From positions 1-64,000 of the forward strand of contig NZ_AKKA01000011.1 in NCBI RefSeq assembly GCF_000282035.1: a stretch of 64,000 bases of DNA. The letters are read 5' to 3'. The translations under genes were made by a program, and so were the position numbers. Under the pieces are notes generated by a model. That model was not told the DNA's origin and made no database searches. It saw only the letters and a program-made list of their open reading frames with translations. The first letter of the stretch is position 1. Each line of letters opens with the position of its first letter. Of the stretch, positions 14,073 through 22,579 are shown piece after piece. This DNA is from Rhizobium sp. CF122 (GTDB taxonomy: Bacteria > Pseudomonadota > Alphaproteobacteria > Rhizobiales > Rhizobiaceae).

Positions 14073-14561
14073 GTGCATCAGGAAATCGACCTCTTCGGCA
14101 ACCCGGTTGTCGACACCCGAAGAGGGGTCGGGCGACCCTCTCACGAGGTGACTGCCAAAACGCGTAACAGAGTCAAGATGTTAGTGGCACTCGGTTGGGC
14201 AAACCCCCGGATCGCCAACGCTCTGGCTATCTCGTTGCCCACTTTGCGAAAGAATTATTTTCACGAGCTGAAAGCGCGTGATGCAGCTCGCGACCAGTTG
14301 GACGCTCGGCGGTTGGAGTTGGCATGGGAGCTTGCTGAGGGCGGAAACGTCGGAGCGTTCAAGGAATTTGGTCGGCTCTTAGAACGCAACGATCGAATGG
14401 AAGTTGAGCGGGAACTTAGTTCCGCGCCCAAGAAGGATGAAAAGCCGGCGACATCCGAGCGGCTCGGCAAAAAGCAGCTCGACGAGATCCGCGCACGGGA
14501 TGCTGACGCGGACCTGATGGCGGAACTGGAGCAGGAAGCGTCACAGAATGCTCGACACTGA
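14073..14561 (+). CDS. Terminase small subunit
   Basis: A 162-residue protein that would bind the packaging start site and load the large subunit. It has an N-terminal helix-turn-helix (VKMLVALGWANPRIANALAI) and a charged helical C-terminus. The GTG at 14073 is preceded by GGAG at 11 bases; the longer open frame upstream is Pro/Arg-rich and unlikely to be coding. Its end overlaps the large subunit by 14 bp. Confidence 0.75.
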   Translation: MHQEIDLFGNPVVDTRRGVGRPSHEVTAKTRNRVKMLVALGWANPRIANALAISLPTLRKNYFHELKARDAARDQLDARRLELAWELAEGGNVGAFKEFGRLLERNDRMEVERELSSAPKKDEKPATSERLGKKQLDEIRARDADADLMAELEQEASQNARH

Positions 14562-16257
14562 GGAGGATTTGCCTCGCTTTGCCTGCCCAGACTGGTGGGA
14601 AAAGCTTCTTGCCGGCCAGACGCCAATGGCTGACGTGCCGTATGACAAGATCAAGGCCGCAAAGGCAATCGCGTTTTTCAATCGTCTCCGCTTGCCGGAC
14701 GTCCCTGGTAATCCTCCCCTGGTGGACGCATGTGGTGATTGGTTTCGTGACATGCTGGCTGTGTTTCTTGCGAGCGAAGATCCGGAGACCTTGCTTCCAA
14801 CGGTATGGGAGCTGCTTTGCATGGTCCCGAAGAAGAATTCGAAGACCACCTATGTTGCTGGCCTTGCTCTGACGGCCCTGTACATCATCGAGGCGCCTAA
14901 CCGGCAGATGTTGTTGGTCGGGCCGAGCCAGAACATTTCGGAGCGCTGTTTCGACCAAGCGCAAGGGATGATCCGCCTCGATCCGAAGCTTGAGACGATC
15001 TTCAAGGTTCAGGATCACACGAAGACGATCACCCGTTACAAAACGGGTACCTCGCTCGACGTTAAGACCTTCGACACATCGATTGTGACTGGGGAAATCC
15101 CGATCATGACGATCATCGATGAAGTGCATGAGCTGGGGAAGAAGGCAAAGGCCGCAGCGGTGATGCAGCAGATCCGAGGCGGCGGCATTACGAAGCAGCG
15201 CGGCCGACTGCTGATGATCACCACGCAGTCGGACGAGCCGCCTGCAGGTATCTGGCGAACCGAGTTGGATAAAGCTCGCAAGATCCGCGACGGAAAGGGC
15301 GGTCGATCGCCAATTATGCTGCCCGTCCTCTACGAGTATCCGGTCGAAAAGCAGCTCGATCAGGAATTCTGGCGTAACCCGAAAAACTGGGAGCTGATCC
15401 TTCCGAATATGGGGCGCTCGATCGACCCGCAAGCGCTGATCGACGACTACGAGAACAATGGCAAGGTCTCGAAAGAGGCTGAGCAGATATGGGCCAGTCA
15501 GCATCTCAATATCGAGATCGGTGTCGGCCTCGGCGGCGATGGATGGTCCGGCGCCCTGCATTGGCAGAGTTGCATTGACGCAAAACTGACAGGGCTAGAT
15601 GCGCTGTTGAAGCGCTCCGAGGTCTGTACCATCGGTATCGACTGGGGCGGAGCAGATGACCTGGCTGGCCTCTACGTCATCGGCAGGGAAAAGCACACCA
15701 AGCGTTGGCTAGGATGGGGCAAGGCTTGGGCCCGCAAGACCGTTTTCGAGCAGCGGAAGAGCATTGCTCCTCGCCTTAGAGGGTTTGAGGAGGCGGGTGA
15801 CCTTGAGATTGCGGGATCTGGCGAGGAGCAAGCCGAGGCGGCTGCAGAGATCTGCCTCCGTGTTTTCAAAAGCGGCCTACTTCCTGAACAGGGCGGCATT
15901 GGCCTTGATGCGGCGGGTGTGGCGTTGCTTCTCGATGCGCTCGAAGCCGTCAACCTCAAGCAACCGCTCATTCAGGCTGTCGCCCAGGGTTGGAAGCTGC
16001 AGACGGCGGTGTCGTCGGTGCCTCTGAAGCTTGAGGATGGGCGCTTCCTACACGGCGACCAGCCCATGATGGCCTGGTCTGTCGGAAACGCCAAACAGAC
16101 ACTGCGCGGCAGCAATTACGTGGTCACCAAGGAAGTCTCTGGTGCCGCGAAAATCGATCTCCTCATGGCGCTTTTCAACGCCGCGATGCTGATGTTCCAA
16201 AACCCTGAAGCTGCTGCGGCTTTCGATGCCGAGGCGTGGATAGCGAGCTACGCATGA
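14548..16257 (+). CDS. terL: Terminase large subunit
   Basis: A 569-residue packaging motor. The ATPase part has a variant Walker A (MVPKKNSKTTYVAG, about residues 92-105) and Walker B IMTIIDE ending in Asp191-Glu192. The C-terminal RNase H-like nuclease has the acidic start TIGIDWGGADDLAG at about residue 363. This is the HK97/lambdoid-related TerL type (Terminase_1 group), full length. It overlaps the small subunit and the portal genes, as in a tight late operon. Confidence 0.93.
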   Translation: MLDTEEDLPRFACPDWWEKLLAGQTPMADVPYDKIKAAKAIAFFNRLRLPDVPGNPPLVDACGDWFRDMLAVFLASEDPETLLPTVWELLCMVPKKNSKTTYVAGLALTALYIIEAPNRQMLLVGPSQNISERCFDQAQGMIRLDPKLETIFKVQDHTKTITRYKTGTSLDVKTFDTSIVTGEIPIMTIIDEVHELGKKAKAAAVMQQIRGGGITKQRGRLLMITTQSDEPPAGIWRTELDKARKIRDGKGGRSPIMLPVLYEYPVEKQLDQEFWRNPKNWELILPNMGRSIDPQALIDDYENNGKVSKEAEQIWASQHLNIEIGVGLGGDGWSGALHWQSCIDAKLTGLDALLKRSEVCTIGIDWGGADDLAGLYVIGREKHTKRWLGWGKAWARKTVFEQRKSIAPRLRGFEEAGDLEIAGSGEEQAEAAAEICLRVFKSGLLPEQGGIGLDAAGVALLLDALEAVNLKQPLIQAVAQGWKLQTAVSSVPLKLEDGRFLHGDQPMMAWSVGNAKQTLRGSNYVVTKEVSGAAKIDLLMALFNAAMLMFQNPEAAAAFDAEAWIASYA

Positions 16258-17534
16258 ACTGGTTTACCCGCCTTCTTGGCCGCGATGGTGTTAAAGATAT
16301 CGAGGCATGGCGAGGCGGCGCCGCCTCGACGGAGAATGGCGATAACTTTGTGACCAACCAGGTCACGCTTGCGGATTGGCGGGATGGCCGGCTCAATCAG
16401 GCTAATTCGGCGGTTGGCCTCTCTGCCACATGGGCGTGCGTGCAGCTGATCGCCGGAACCATCGCTTCCTTGCCGCTGATGATCTATCGGACAGAAAACG
16501 GTATTCGCACCGTCGCCAAGGATCATCCGTTGTATTTCGTGCTGCACGACAGCCCGAATTTCGATCAGACCGCTGTCGATTTCTGGGAGGTAATGGCGGC
16601 GAGTGTAGAGTTGCACGGTAATGCCTACGCTTTGATCGAGAGGCGGTCCGGCGGCATCATAACGTCGCTCTATCCAATCCGACCGGACAGGATGACGGTT
16701 CGCCGCAAGGCAAACAACGACCTGGAATACTCCTGGGCGGACAACGGACGCTCCTATGTGAAGCGAGCCGCAGATGTTCTCCATATTCGCGGGCCTTTGG
16801 GTGACGGCATTTCTGGCTCATCGACACTTTCGATCTGCAGAAATGTCTTCGGCGACGCGATGGCCTCAGAGGAAGCTGCAGGATCGGTTTTTGCTAATGG
16901 TGTCAATCCAAGCGGCGTTCTGTCTACGAGGCCAGAGACGCAGCTGTCGAAAGAGCAACGGCAGGAGCTGGAGCGGCTCTTGCAGGAGCGGTATATGGGT
17001 TCGATCCGGAACGGGAGGCCCATGCTGCTCGACAATGGGCTTACGTGGGAGCAGATCTCGATCGACCCGCAAGACGCTCAGATGCTTGAAAGCCGCAAGT
17101 TCAGCGGTGAGCAGATCTGCCGGATCTTCGGCGTTCCGCCCGCAATGGTCGGTTTTGGCGACAAGGCTTCGAACTGGGGCACCGGAAAAGAGGCGGATGT
17201 CCTCGGCTTCCAGAAATTCACCCTTCGCAAGCGATTGAAACGCATCGAGCAATCGGTGTTGAAGCAGCTAGTTTCTCTGTCCGAGCAGAGATCGCAGGGG
17301 ATCGTGATCGAGTTCAATTTCGAGGGGCTTCTGCGGGGCGACACAGCCAGCCGCTACGAAGCTTACGAAAAGGCAATCCGAATGGGCATTGCCACCCGCA
17401 ACGAGTGCCGAGCGCTCGAAAATCTCCCGCCGATCGAGGGCGGGGACGTCGTGACTGTGCAGATGCAGGACATCCCACTCGCAAACGCCATCAACGGAGA
17501 CGGAAATGGACAGGAAAACAGCTCCAGTTCTTGA
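16254..17534 (+). CDS. Portal protein, HK97 family
   Basis: A 426-residue protein that forms the dodecameric ring at the DNA entry vertex. Recognised by typical elements: the start MNWFTRLLGRDG, TWACVQLIAGTIASLPLMIY, HGNAYALIERR, and GVPPAMVGFGDKASNWGT near residue 295, followed by the conserved FTLRKRLKRIEQ. ATGA overlap with terL; it overlaps the protease gene by 29 bp. Confidence 0.93.
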   Translation: MNWFTRLLGRDGVKDIEAWRGGAASTENGDNFVTNQVTLADWRDGRLNQANSAVGLSATWACVQLIAGTIASLPLMIYRTENGIRTVAKDHPLYFVLHDSPNFDQTAVDFWEVMAASVELHGNAYALIERRSGGIITSLYPIRPDRMTVRRKANNDLEYSWADNGRSYVKRAADVLHIRGPLGDGISGSSTLSICRNVFGDAMASEEAAGSVFANGVNPSGVLSTRPETQLSKEQRQELERLLQERYMGSIRNGRPMLLDNGLTWEQISIDPQDAQMLESRKFSGEQICRIFGVPPAMVGFGDKASNWGTGKEADVLGFQKFTLRKRLKRIEQSVLKQLVSLSEQRSQGIVIEFNFEGLLRGDTASRYEAYEKAIRMGIATRNECRALENLPPIEGGDVVTVQMQDIPLANAINGDGNGQENSSSS

Positions 17535-18174
17535 GATCAAATCGCTCAAGGACACCGGCGAATTCGAAGGCTATGGCTCGACCTTCGGCGGCGAGCCCGA
17601 CGCTTACGGCGATATCATCGCAGATGGCGCATATTCGGAAAGCCTCGCGCTTCATAAGGCCAAGGGCACGATGCCAAAGCTGTTTTGGCAGCACAATTCC
17701 GACGAGCCGATCGGAAAGTGGCTCGAAGCAACGGAGGATTCTCGAGGCCTGCTGATGCGTGGGAAGCTGAACATGGACGTTCAGCGCGGCAGAGAGGCGC
17801 ATGCTCTTCTGAAGGCCAAGGATATCGACGGATTGTCGATCGGGTACAGGATCAAAGAGTATAGCGTCGATACCGAAACGTACGTCTGGACGCTCCAGAA
17901 GCTCGACCTCGTCGAAGTCAGCATCGTGTCCGTTGGCGCCAACGAAAACGCTGTAGTTCAGAGTGTGAAGGCGGCTAAGGCCGCTCACGACCTCACGGAA
18001 AAGCTTAAAGCCGGGGACCGGCTTTCAGAAAGAGAGTTTGAGACCTGGCTCAAGGGGCTGGGCTTCTCCAACTCGCAGGCGGAGCGCGCCGCGCGTCTCC
18101 ATCTGAAAGGGCAAGGGGAACTTGCCGCCGCGGCTGATGATGGCGTCGCATTCTTGCGCGCACTGATGAGCTGA
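17506..18174 (+). CDS. Prohead protease, HK97 family
   Basis: A 222-residue maturation protease (U35 type) that cleaves the capsid scaffold region. Visible: the opening GEFEGYGSTFGGEPDAYGDI, the catalytic His in PKLFWQHNSDEPIG (about residue 65) and the Ser in KAKDIDGLSIGYRIKE (about residue 107). It lies in the usual place between portal and major capsid genes. The C-terminal 60 residues are variable and may act in assembly. Confidence 0.93.
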   Translation: MDRKTAPVLEIKSLKDTGEFEGYGSTFGGEPDAYGDIIADGAYSESLALHKAKGTMPKLFWQHNSDEPIGKWLEATEDSRGLLMRGKLNMDVQRGREAHALLKAKDIDGLSIGYRIKEYSVDTETYVWTLQKLDLVEVSIVSVGANENAVVQSVKAAKAAHDLTEKLKAGDRLSEREFETWLKGLGFSNSQAERAARLHLKGQGELAAAADDGVAFLRALMS

Positions 18175-18206
18175 AAGCTCGATTTCAACCGAAACTGGAG
18201 GTTCCC

Positions 18207-19520
18207 ATGCAGGGACATAAGTTGGCCGTCGTATGTGGCGGCTCCATCGCATTCGCTATTGCTTCCATGGCCGCTCTGCCTTTCGGCCCGCGCATCGTTT
18301 TCGATGCTCCGGATCGCCCGAATGGCGGCGGATCGAAGACTGCAGCCGAGCTGGCGGCTGAGTTCAAGCGTGACTTCGACACGAAGCACGACAAGGTCAA
18401 GGAGATCGCCGAAAAGGCACTCGCGGAAGCCGAAAAGGGCACGCCGCTGGCCACCACCGCCAAGGAACTCGCCGACCAGGCCATCAAGGGCATGAATGAT
18501 GCGAAAGCTCGCCTCGACGAGCTTGATCAGAAGATGGCGCACCGTGGCGGCGACGACAACGATCATCGCACGGCCGGTGAACGTTTCGTCGAGAACGATG
18601 ATTTCAAGGCCTTCGCAGGACAGACACGCCCTCGTGGTCGCGTGCTCGTCGAGGTCAAGGACATCACCTCGCTCACGACAGACGCTCCCGGCTCCGCCGG
18701 CGCCCTGGTTCCGGTCGATCGTCGCGGCGTTCAGGTCGAACTTCCGCAGCGTCGCATGACCGTGCGTGCGCTTCTGATGCCTGGCCAGACCTCCAGCAAT
18801 ACAATCGAGTATGAACAGGAGAAGCTGTTCACCAACAACGCCGCTCCGGTAGCTGAGGGTGCCGCGAAACCCCAGTCGGAACTTCAGTTCGAAGACAAGG
18901 TTGCTACGGTTCGCACGATTGCGCACTGGATGCGCACTTCCGTCCAAATCTTGGCCGACGCTCCCGGTCTTCGCTCGATTATCGACCAGCGCCTTCGTTA
19001 TGGACTCTCTTACGTCGAGGAAAACCAGCTCCTCAACGGCTCCGGAACCGGCCAGAACCTGCTCGGCCTGGTCACGGCAGCAACTGCCTATGCCGCTCCA
19101 GGCGGGCTGGCCGCGACGACGCAGCTCGACACTGTTCGCCTGATGATCCTCCAGGCGGCTCTTGCCGAGTATCCGCCGAATGGCATCGTCATGAACCCGA
19201 TCGATATGGCTGCGATCGAAATGGAGAAGGACGATACCGGCAGGTACATCATCGGCAACCCGCAGGGCACGATCCAGAAGACCCTCTGGGGGCTTCCTGT
19301 CGTCGAAACGCAAGCCATGGGCGTCGACAAGGCTCTTGTCGGTGCGTTCAACCTCGCGGCGCAGATCTTCGACCGTCAGGACGCCACCATCGACGTCTCG
19401 ACCGAAGACCAGGACAACTTCATCAAGAACAAGGTCACGATCCGCGCCGAAGAACGGCTCGCCATGGCGATCTACCGCCCTCAGGCGATCGTTTACGGCG
19501 ATCTCGGCCGCGTAGCTTAG
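18207..19520 (+). CDS. Major capsid protein, HK97 fold
   Basis: A 437-residue capsid precursor. Residues about 45-125 are a charged helical scaffold (delta) region (KTAAELAAEFKRDFDTKHDK), which the protease should remove. The mature coat begins near residue 140 and contains LLMPGQTSSNTIEYEQE, a VEENQLLNGSGTGQNLLGL stretch and the C-terminal FIKNKVTIRAEERLAMAIYR. The first 30 residues are unusually hydrophobic for a capsid protein (VVCGGSIAFAIASMAALPF); translation could begin later, though no better start codon with a ribosome site is evident. Confidence 0.93.
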   Translation: MQGHKLAVVCGGSIAFAIASMAALPFGPRIVFDAPDRPNGGGSKTAAELAAEFKRDFDTKHDKVKEIAEKALAEAEKGTPLATTAKELADQAIKGMNDAKARLDELDQKMAHRGGDDNDHRTAGERFVENDDFKAFAGQTRPRGRVLVEVKDITSLTTDAPGSAGALVPVDRRGVQVELPQRRMTVRALLMPGQTSSNTIEYEQEKLFTNNAAPVAEGAAKPQSELQFEDKVATVRTIAHWMRTSVQILADAPGLRSIIDQRLRYGLSYVEENQLLNGSGTGQNLLGLVTAATAYAAPGGLAATTQLDTVRLMILQAALAEYPPNGIVMNPIDMAAIEMEKDDTGRYIIGNPQGTIQKTLWGLPVVETQAMGVDKALVGAFNLAAQIFDRQDATIDVSTEDQDNFIKNKVTIRAEERLAMAIYRPQAIVYGDLGRVA

Positions 19521-19539
19521 TTCTTTTCGGCTCATATCG

Positions 19540-19564
19540 ACCGGCGCTGACATTCTGCGCCGGT
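19540..19564 (+). terminator. Hairpin after the capsid gene
   Basis: A perfect 8-bp stem ACCGGCGC/GCGCCGGT with a 9-base loop and only three T after it. It may be a partial terminator or a 3' stabiliser that lets capsid mRNA exceed the downstream tail genes. Confidence 0.45.
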
Positions 19565-19587
19565 TTCATGAACCGAAGGAGGCAAGC

Positions 19588-19782
19588 ATGATCAAGGCAA
19601 TTCTCATTAAGCCGCTCGACGGAGATCCTGCAGGATCAACGCGGGAATTCAGTCCGGAAGATTTCAGGCGCCTGGAGGCGTATGGGGCCGTCCGAAAGGC
19701 CGGCGCCGATGAGGCCAAGAAGGCGCCGACAGCAAAAGACAAGAGGGCGCCAGCCGTCGTAAACAAGGCCGTCGACAAGTAG
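19588..19782 (+). CDS. Small hypothetical head gene
   Basis: A 64-residue protein between the capsid and connector genes, with a strong GGAGG before the ATG. The N-terminus (IKAILIKPLDGDPAGSTREF) is beta-like and the C-terminus is Lys/Ala-rich. Short genes in this position are common in HK97-type phages. No function is recognised. Confidence 0.65.
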   Translation: MIKAILIKPLDGDPAGSTREFSPEDFRRLEAYGAVRKAGADEAKKAPTAKDKRAPAVVNKAVDK

Positions 19783-19792
19783 GGGCATAATT

Positions 19793-20089
19793 ATGGCTAA
19801 CGTCGTCATCACCCAACTTGGTCCGCTCTACACGCTAGAGGAAGTCAAGGAGCACTTGCGCGTTGACACTGGCGACGACGACCAGACCATCCAGACATAT
19901 ATGGATGCCGCAGAGGCTTCCGTTCTTCAGTACTGCAACATTTCACTGGTCCCTTTGGGTAAAGAGGCGGTCTTTAAAGTCGCTGCCATGATGTATGTGG
20001 CAACGCTTTACGAGGACCGTGCTGGACTGGACGGGCTGCCCAAATCGAGCCAGCTGCTGATTGACCCATATCGCTGGCTTAGGGTTTGA
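19793..20089 (+). CDS. Head-tail connector, HK97 gp6-like
   Basis: A 98-residue helical protein of the adaptor family that forms a ring under the portal. The opening TLEEVKEHLRVDTGDDDQTI is the standard gp6-like signature, followed by the MDAAEASVLQYCN helix and DPYRWLRV end. In order it precedes the stopper gene, as expected. Confidence 0.88.
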   Translation: MANVVITQLGPLYTLEEVKEHLRVDTGDDDQTIQTYMDAAEASVLQYCNISLVPLGKEAVFKVAAMMYVATLYEDRAGLDGLPKSSQLLIDPYRWLRV

Positions 20090-20093
20090 CGCC

Positions 20094-20477
20094 ATGGACA
20101 AGCGTGATGCAGGTCGCCTGAACGAGAAGGTCGTGTTCGATGAGCGCGCCAGTCAGGACGACGGTTATGGCAATGAGCAAGACGCCTTTGTCGAACAATT
20201 CCAGCGCCGGGCTGGATTTACATACCTGCGAGGCGGAGAAACGGTCGTTGCCTCTAGGTTGGAGGGGCGGCAGCCAATAGTTGTTCGCGTGCGCCGTGAC
20301 AGCGATACGCTGAAAATAGCTCCGGATTGGCGCATGAGGGATAGCCGCAACGGCTCATGGCAGGGCGCCGACAAGAATCGGTACTGGGATGGGCCGATCT
20401 ACGCTGTTCGCTCGATCGCACCAACCGAGGATCGGCAGTTTCTCGACATCATGGTCGAAAGCGGCGTGGCGGCGTGA
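20094..20477 (+). CDS. Head closure (stopper) protein, SPP1 gp16-like
   Basis: A 127-residue protein, with recognisable beta-barrel features: GRLNEKVVFDERASQDDGYG, then FVEQFQRRAGFTYLRGGET, and RDSRNGSW...YAVRSIAPTEDRQFLDI. It plugs the portal channel after packaging. The ATG at 20094 was chosen over upstream codons because it follows the connector stop closely. Confidence 0.85.
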   Translation: MDKRDAGRLNEKVVFDERASQDDGYGNEQDAFVEQFQRRAGFTYLRGGETVVASRLEGRQPIVVRVRRDSDTLKIAPDWRMRDSRNGSWQGADKNRYWDGPIYAVRSIAPTEDRQFLDIMVESGVAA

Positions 20478-20507
20478 TGACCAGCTCCTGCACACAGTGA
20501 GGCTTCA

Positions 20508-20723
20508 ATGGCACGCGTCAGATTTAGTTCAGACTTCGACTTCAAGCCGACGAAGCGAGTCACAGTCGCTTACATTGCTGGAATGGAGGTTACTGTGAAA
20601 CGCGCCTGCGCTGATCAAGCGATCGCCGCAGGCAAAGCGGAAGAGATGCTCCCAAGGCGATCAACAGTTACGCAGCAGATTGGGAACCCCGATGAAGACG
20701 AAGGCAAAATTCCTCAGCCGTGA
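20508..20723 (+). CDS. Small hypothetical phage protein
   Basis: A 71-residue protein of beta-strand character (VRFSSDFDFKPTKRVTVAYI). Its end overlaps the gp10-like gene. Similar short genes occur between stopper and tail-completion genes in related phages. No function is assigned. Confidence 0.6.
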   Translation: MARVRFSSDFDFKPTKRVTVAYIAGMEVTVKRACADQAIAAGKAEEMLPRRSTVTQQIGNPDEDEGKIPQP

Positions 20724-21108
20724 AAAGACGATGAGCCTGCTCAACGGCATCGTCCCTGAGGCTGAGAAAGAGCTAGCAGCAGCGCAGATGGAAGGCGCTC
20801 AAGCTCTTGCGGCCAAGATCAAGCCTCGCGCTCCCAGCGAAACAGGCTCATACAGACAGAGCATCCAGGCGGATAAGCTCTCAAATCGGCCTGGGGAGCG
20901 TGCTGTCGGAAATGGCCTCAATAATGAGACCAAAGATCCGAATGCGACCGGTGTCTTCGCAGACTATATCTGGCGCTTCCTTGAGTTCGGTACCGTCAAT
21001 ATGGCGAAGCGGCCGCACATATTCCCAACCTACCGGCAAGAGCGTCCGAAGATCCGCCGCAAGATGGCGGCCGCGGTTCGTAAGGCCGTGAAAAGGGTCA
21101 AAGGTTAG
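20692..21108 (+). CDS. Tail completion protein, HK97 gp10-like
   Basis: A 138-residue protein matching the gp10/neck family: the helix EAEKELAAAQMEGAQALAAK, then APSETGSYRQSI, FADYIWRFLEFGTVNMAKRP (the conserved 'EFGT' with Pro-His after it) and a basic C-terminal helix. It helps join tail to head. The ATG at 20692 lies inside the preceding gene. Confidence 0.88.
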   Translation: MKTKAKFLSREKTMSLLNGIVPEAEKELAAAQMEGAQALAAKIKPRAPSETGSYRQSIQADKLSNRPGERAVGNGLNNETKDPNATGVFADYIWRFLEFGTVNMAKRPHIFPTYRQERPKIRRKMAAAVRKAVKRVKG

Positions 21109-21109
21109 C

Positions 21110-21538
21110 ATGACCTCTCCATCTCTCGAATTGCAGGGCGCCATCGTGGCGCGCCTGAGGACGGCGGCTGCCTTGGCTGATCTTGTCGGGGCACGGGTCT
21201 ATGATGCTGTCCCGCCAGAGAGCGAGCGGATCAGTAAAACCGGTGCTGCTTGGCCTTACGTTACTGTCGGAGAGGGCGACGAGACATCCGATGACGTCGA
21301 TTGCGTCGACGGGTTCGAGATCTCGCTCGATGTCGACGTTTGGTCGCGAGCCACAGGGTTTCCGCAGGCCAAGCAGATCAGCGACGAAATACGGAGAGCG
21401 CTGAAGTCGCCAGAGTTAGTCCTACCTCAGAACGTCCTCGTTTACTTCCGTCATCGCCAAACCCGGTTCCTGCGAGATCCGGACGGACTGACTTCGCATG
21501 CCGTAATGACCTTCGAGGCATTTGCGGAACAACCTTAA
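21110..21538 (+). CDS. Tail terminator-like protein, DUF3168
   Basis: A 142-residue protein with the DUF3168 pattern: LELQGAIVARLRTAAALADL, VGARVYDAVPPESERI, PYVTVGEGDETSDD, and DVDVWSRATGFPQAKQIS. The family caps the tail tube at the head-proximal end. It starts 1 bp after the gp10-like stop. Confidence 0.88.
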   Translation: MTSPSLELQGAIVARLRTAAALADLVGARVYDAVPPESERISKTGAAWPYVTVGEGDETSDDVDCVDGFEISLDVDVWSRATGFPQAKQISDEIRRALKSPELVLPQNVLVYFRHRQTRFLRDPDGLTSHAVMTFEAFAEQP

Positions 21539-21559
21539 ACCGCCATCAGGAGACTTCAA

Positions 21560-22009
21560 ATGGCCAAGGCTACGACCATCAAGGGCGGGAAGTTCCGCGT
21601 CCTCATCGGTAATGACGCAACCCCGATCGTCTACGCGGCGCCCTGCGGTTTCACGCAGCGGTCGATCACGCTCAATAAGGGTCTGAACGAGGTCAACGTC
21701 CCAGATTGCAACGATCCTGACAAAGTCGACTGGCTTGGCCGTGACGCCACATCGCTCTCAATGACAATCTCGGGTGAGGGCGTGCTCGCAGCCGAGAGCG
21801 TTGAGACATGGCTCGATGCCTTCGACAGCATCGATGCAATACCGGTCAAAGTCGAATGGGAGTTCCCGGCTAAGACGATCACTTGGACCGGCGCCATGCA
21901 TTTGGAAAGCGTTGAAGCCGGTGCAGCCAACGCGGGCCGCGCTACGCTGAACGTCTCGATGCAGAGCGATGGCGAAATGGTTCGCACTGTTACGCCGGTC
22001 ACCCCGTAA
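21560..22009 (+). CDS. Major tail tube protein
   Basis: A 149-residue protein preceded by GGAG. Features: CGFTQRSITLNKGLNEVNVP, DWLGRDATSLSMTISGEGVL and a beta-rich end. This is the tail tube type found in GTA-like and siphophage tails. Its stop overlaps the next ATG. Confidence 0.82.
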   Translation: MAKATTIKGGKFRVLIGNDATPIVYAAPCGFTQRSITLNKGLNEVNVPDCNDPDKVDWLGRDATSLSMTISGEGVLAAESVETWLDAFDSIDAIPVKVEWEFPAKTITWTGAMHLESVEAGAANAGRATLNVSMQSDGEMVRTVTPVTP

Positions 22010-22422
22010 TGAGCAGGGACGGTTCGAGCGAGGTACCGTTCAATGGCCGGCGCACCTTCTTCAAGCTGACGTGGCGGGAATTGATGAAGATCCAGGAGGC
22101 CTGTGATGCGGGCCCCTACGTTGTCCTCGATCGCCTCGTTTCTGGACGCTGGCACCTGCAGGACATCGCGGAAGTCATCAAGTGGGGGCTTATTGGGGGT
22201 GGTCTGTCCCAGATGGACGCGCTCGAGCTTGTTGAGAGCGAAGTCGAGGGAAGGCCGCCGCTGGAGAACCTCGTCGTTGCGCAGAAGGTTCTCGGGGCTG
22301 GCGTCATCGGCAGCACGGAGGAAGAAGTCGGAAAAAAATCGGAGGCGGCAAACCCGGCAAAGCGGAAGAGCCGCTCCCGAACGGAAAGATACGGTTTGCC
22401 GCCGTCATCGGAAACGGAATAG
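22009..22422 (+). CDS. Tail assembly chaperone, first frame (GTA gp11-like)
   Basis: A 137-residue protein resembling the GTA-type tail chaperone family (RRTFFKLTWRELMKIQEACD; IAEVIKWGLIGGGLSQMDAL). It would coat the tape measure protein during tail assembly, like lambda gpG. The slippery heptamer A AAA AAA at 22332-22338 is in the correct phase of this frame. A -1 shift there leaves codon 110 and continues into the next gene, giving a gpGT-like product of about 188 residues. Confidence 0.8.
   Translation: MSRDGSSEVPFNGRRTFFKLTWRELMKIQEACDAGPYVVLDRLVSGRWHLQDIAEVIKWGLIGGGLSQMDALELVESEVEGRPPLENLVVAQKVLGAGVIGSTEEEVGKKSEAANPAKRKSRSRTERYGLPPSSETE
22332..22338 (+). promoter_or_regulatory. Programmed -1 frameshift site A AAA AAA
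   Basis: In frame with the upstream gene the codons read GGA AAA AAA TCG, so the seven A form X XXY YYZ. The -1 frame then reads ATC GGA GGC GGC AAA CCC with no stop until 22574. This is the standard arrangement for lambda G/GT-type chaperones. Confidence 0.75.
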
Positions 22423-22424
22423 CC

Positions 22425-22574
22425 ATGGGCCTGTCGCCGCATGAGGTGATGGGCCTGTCTATCTTCGAATATTTGGCCGCTCTGGACGGCCACATTGAGG
22501 CGACCGATCCGGAAGTCGACAAGAAACTTACGGAAGTTGAAAAGGACGATCTTTGGGAGTGGCTGTCTAGCTAA
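22425..22574 (+). CDS. Tail assembly chaperone, second frame (T-like part)
   Basis: From the ATG at 22425 this encodes only 49 residues (MGLSPHEVMGLSIFEYLAAL, ending DDLWEWLSS). The frame is open upstream to the slippery site at 22338, adding 29 residues (KIRFAAVIGNGIAMG...). It is therefore best read as the C-terminal extension of the frameshifted chaperone. From the internal ATG it could also be made alone, as in GTA-like tails where a short chaperone follows gp11. It binds the tape measure protein by analogy. Confidence 0.72.
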   Translation: MGLSPHEVMGLSIFEYLAALDGHIEATDPEVDKKLTEVEKDDLWEWLSS

Positions 22575-22579
22575 ACATC

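Noticed and set aside
14416-15561. 381-codon open frame opposite terminase large subunit
   Set aside because: Shadow of terL; no start signal or motif.
17985-19553. 522-codon open frame opposite protease and capsid genes
   Set aside because: Covers well-recognised HK97 protease and capsid genes on the other strand; composition (Asp/Arg/Val-rich) is that of an antisense shadow.
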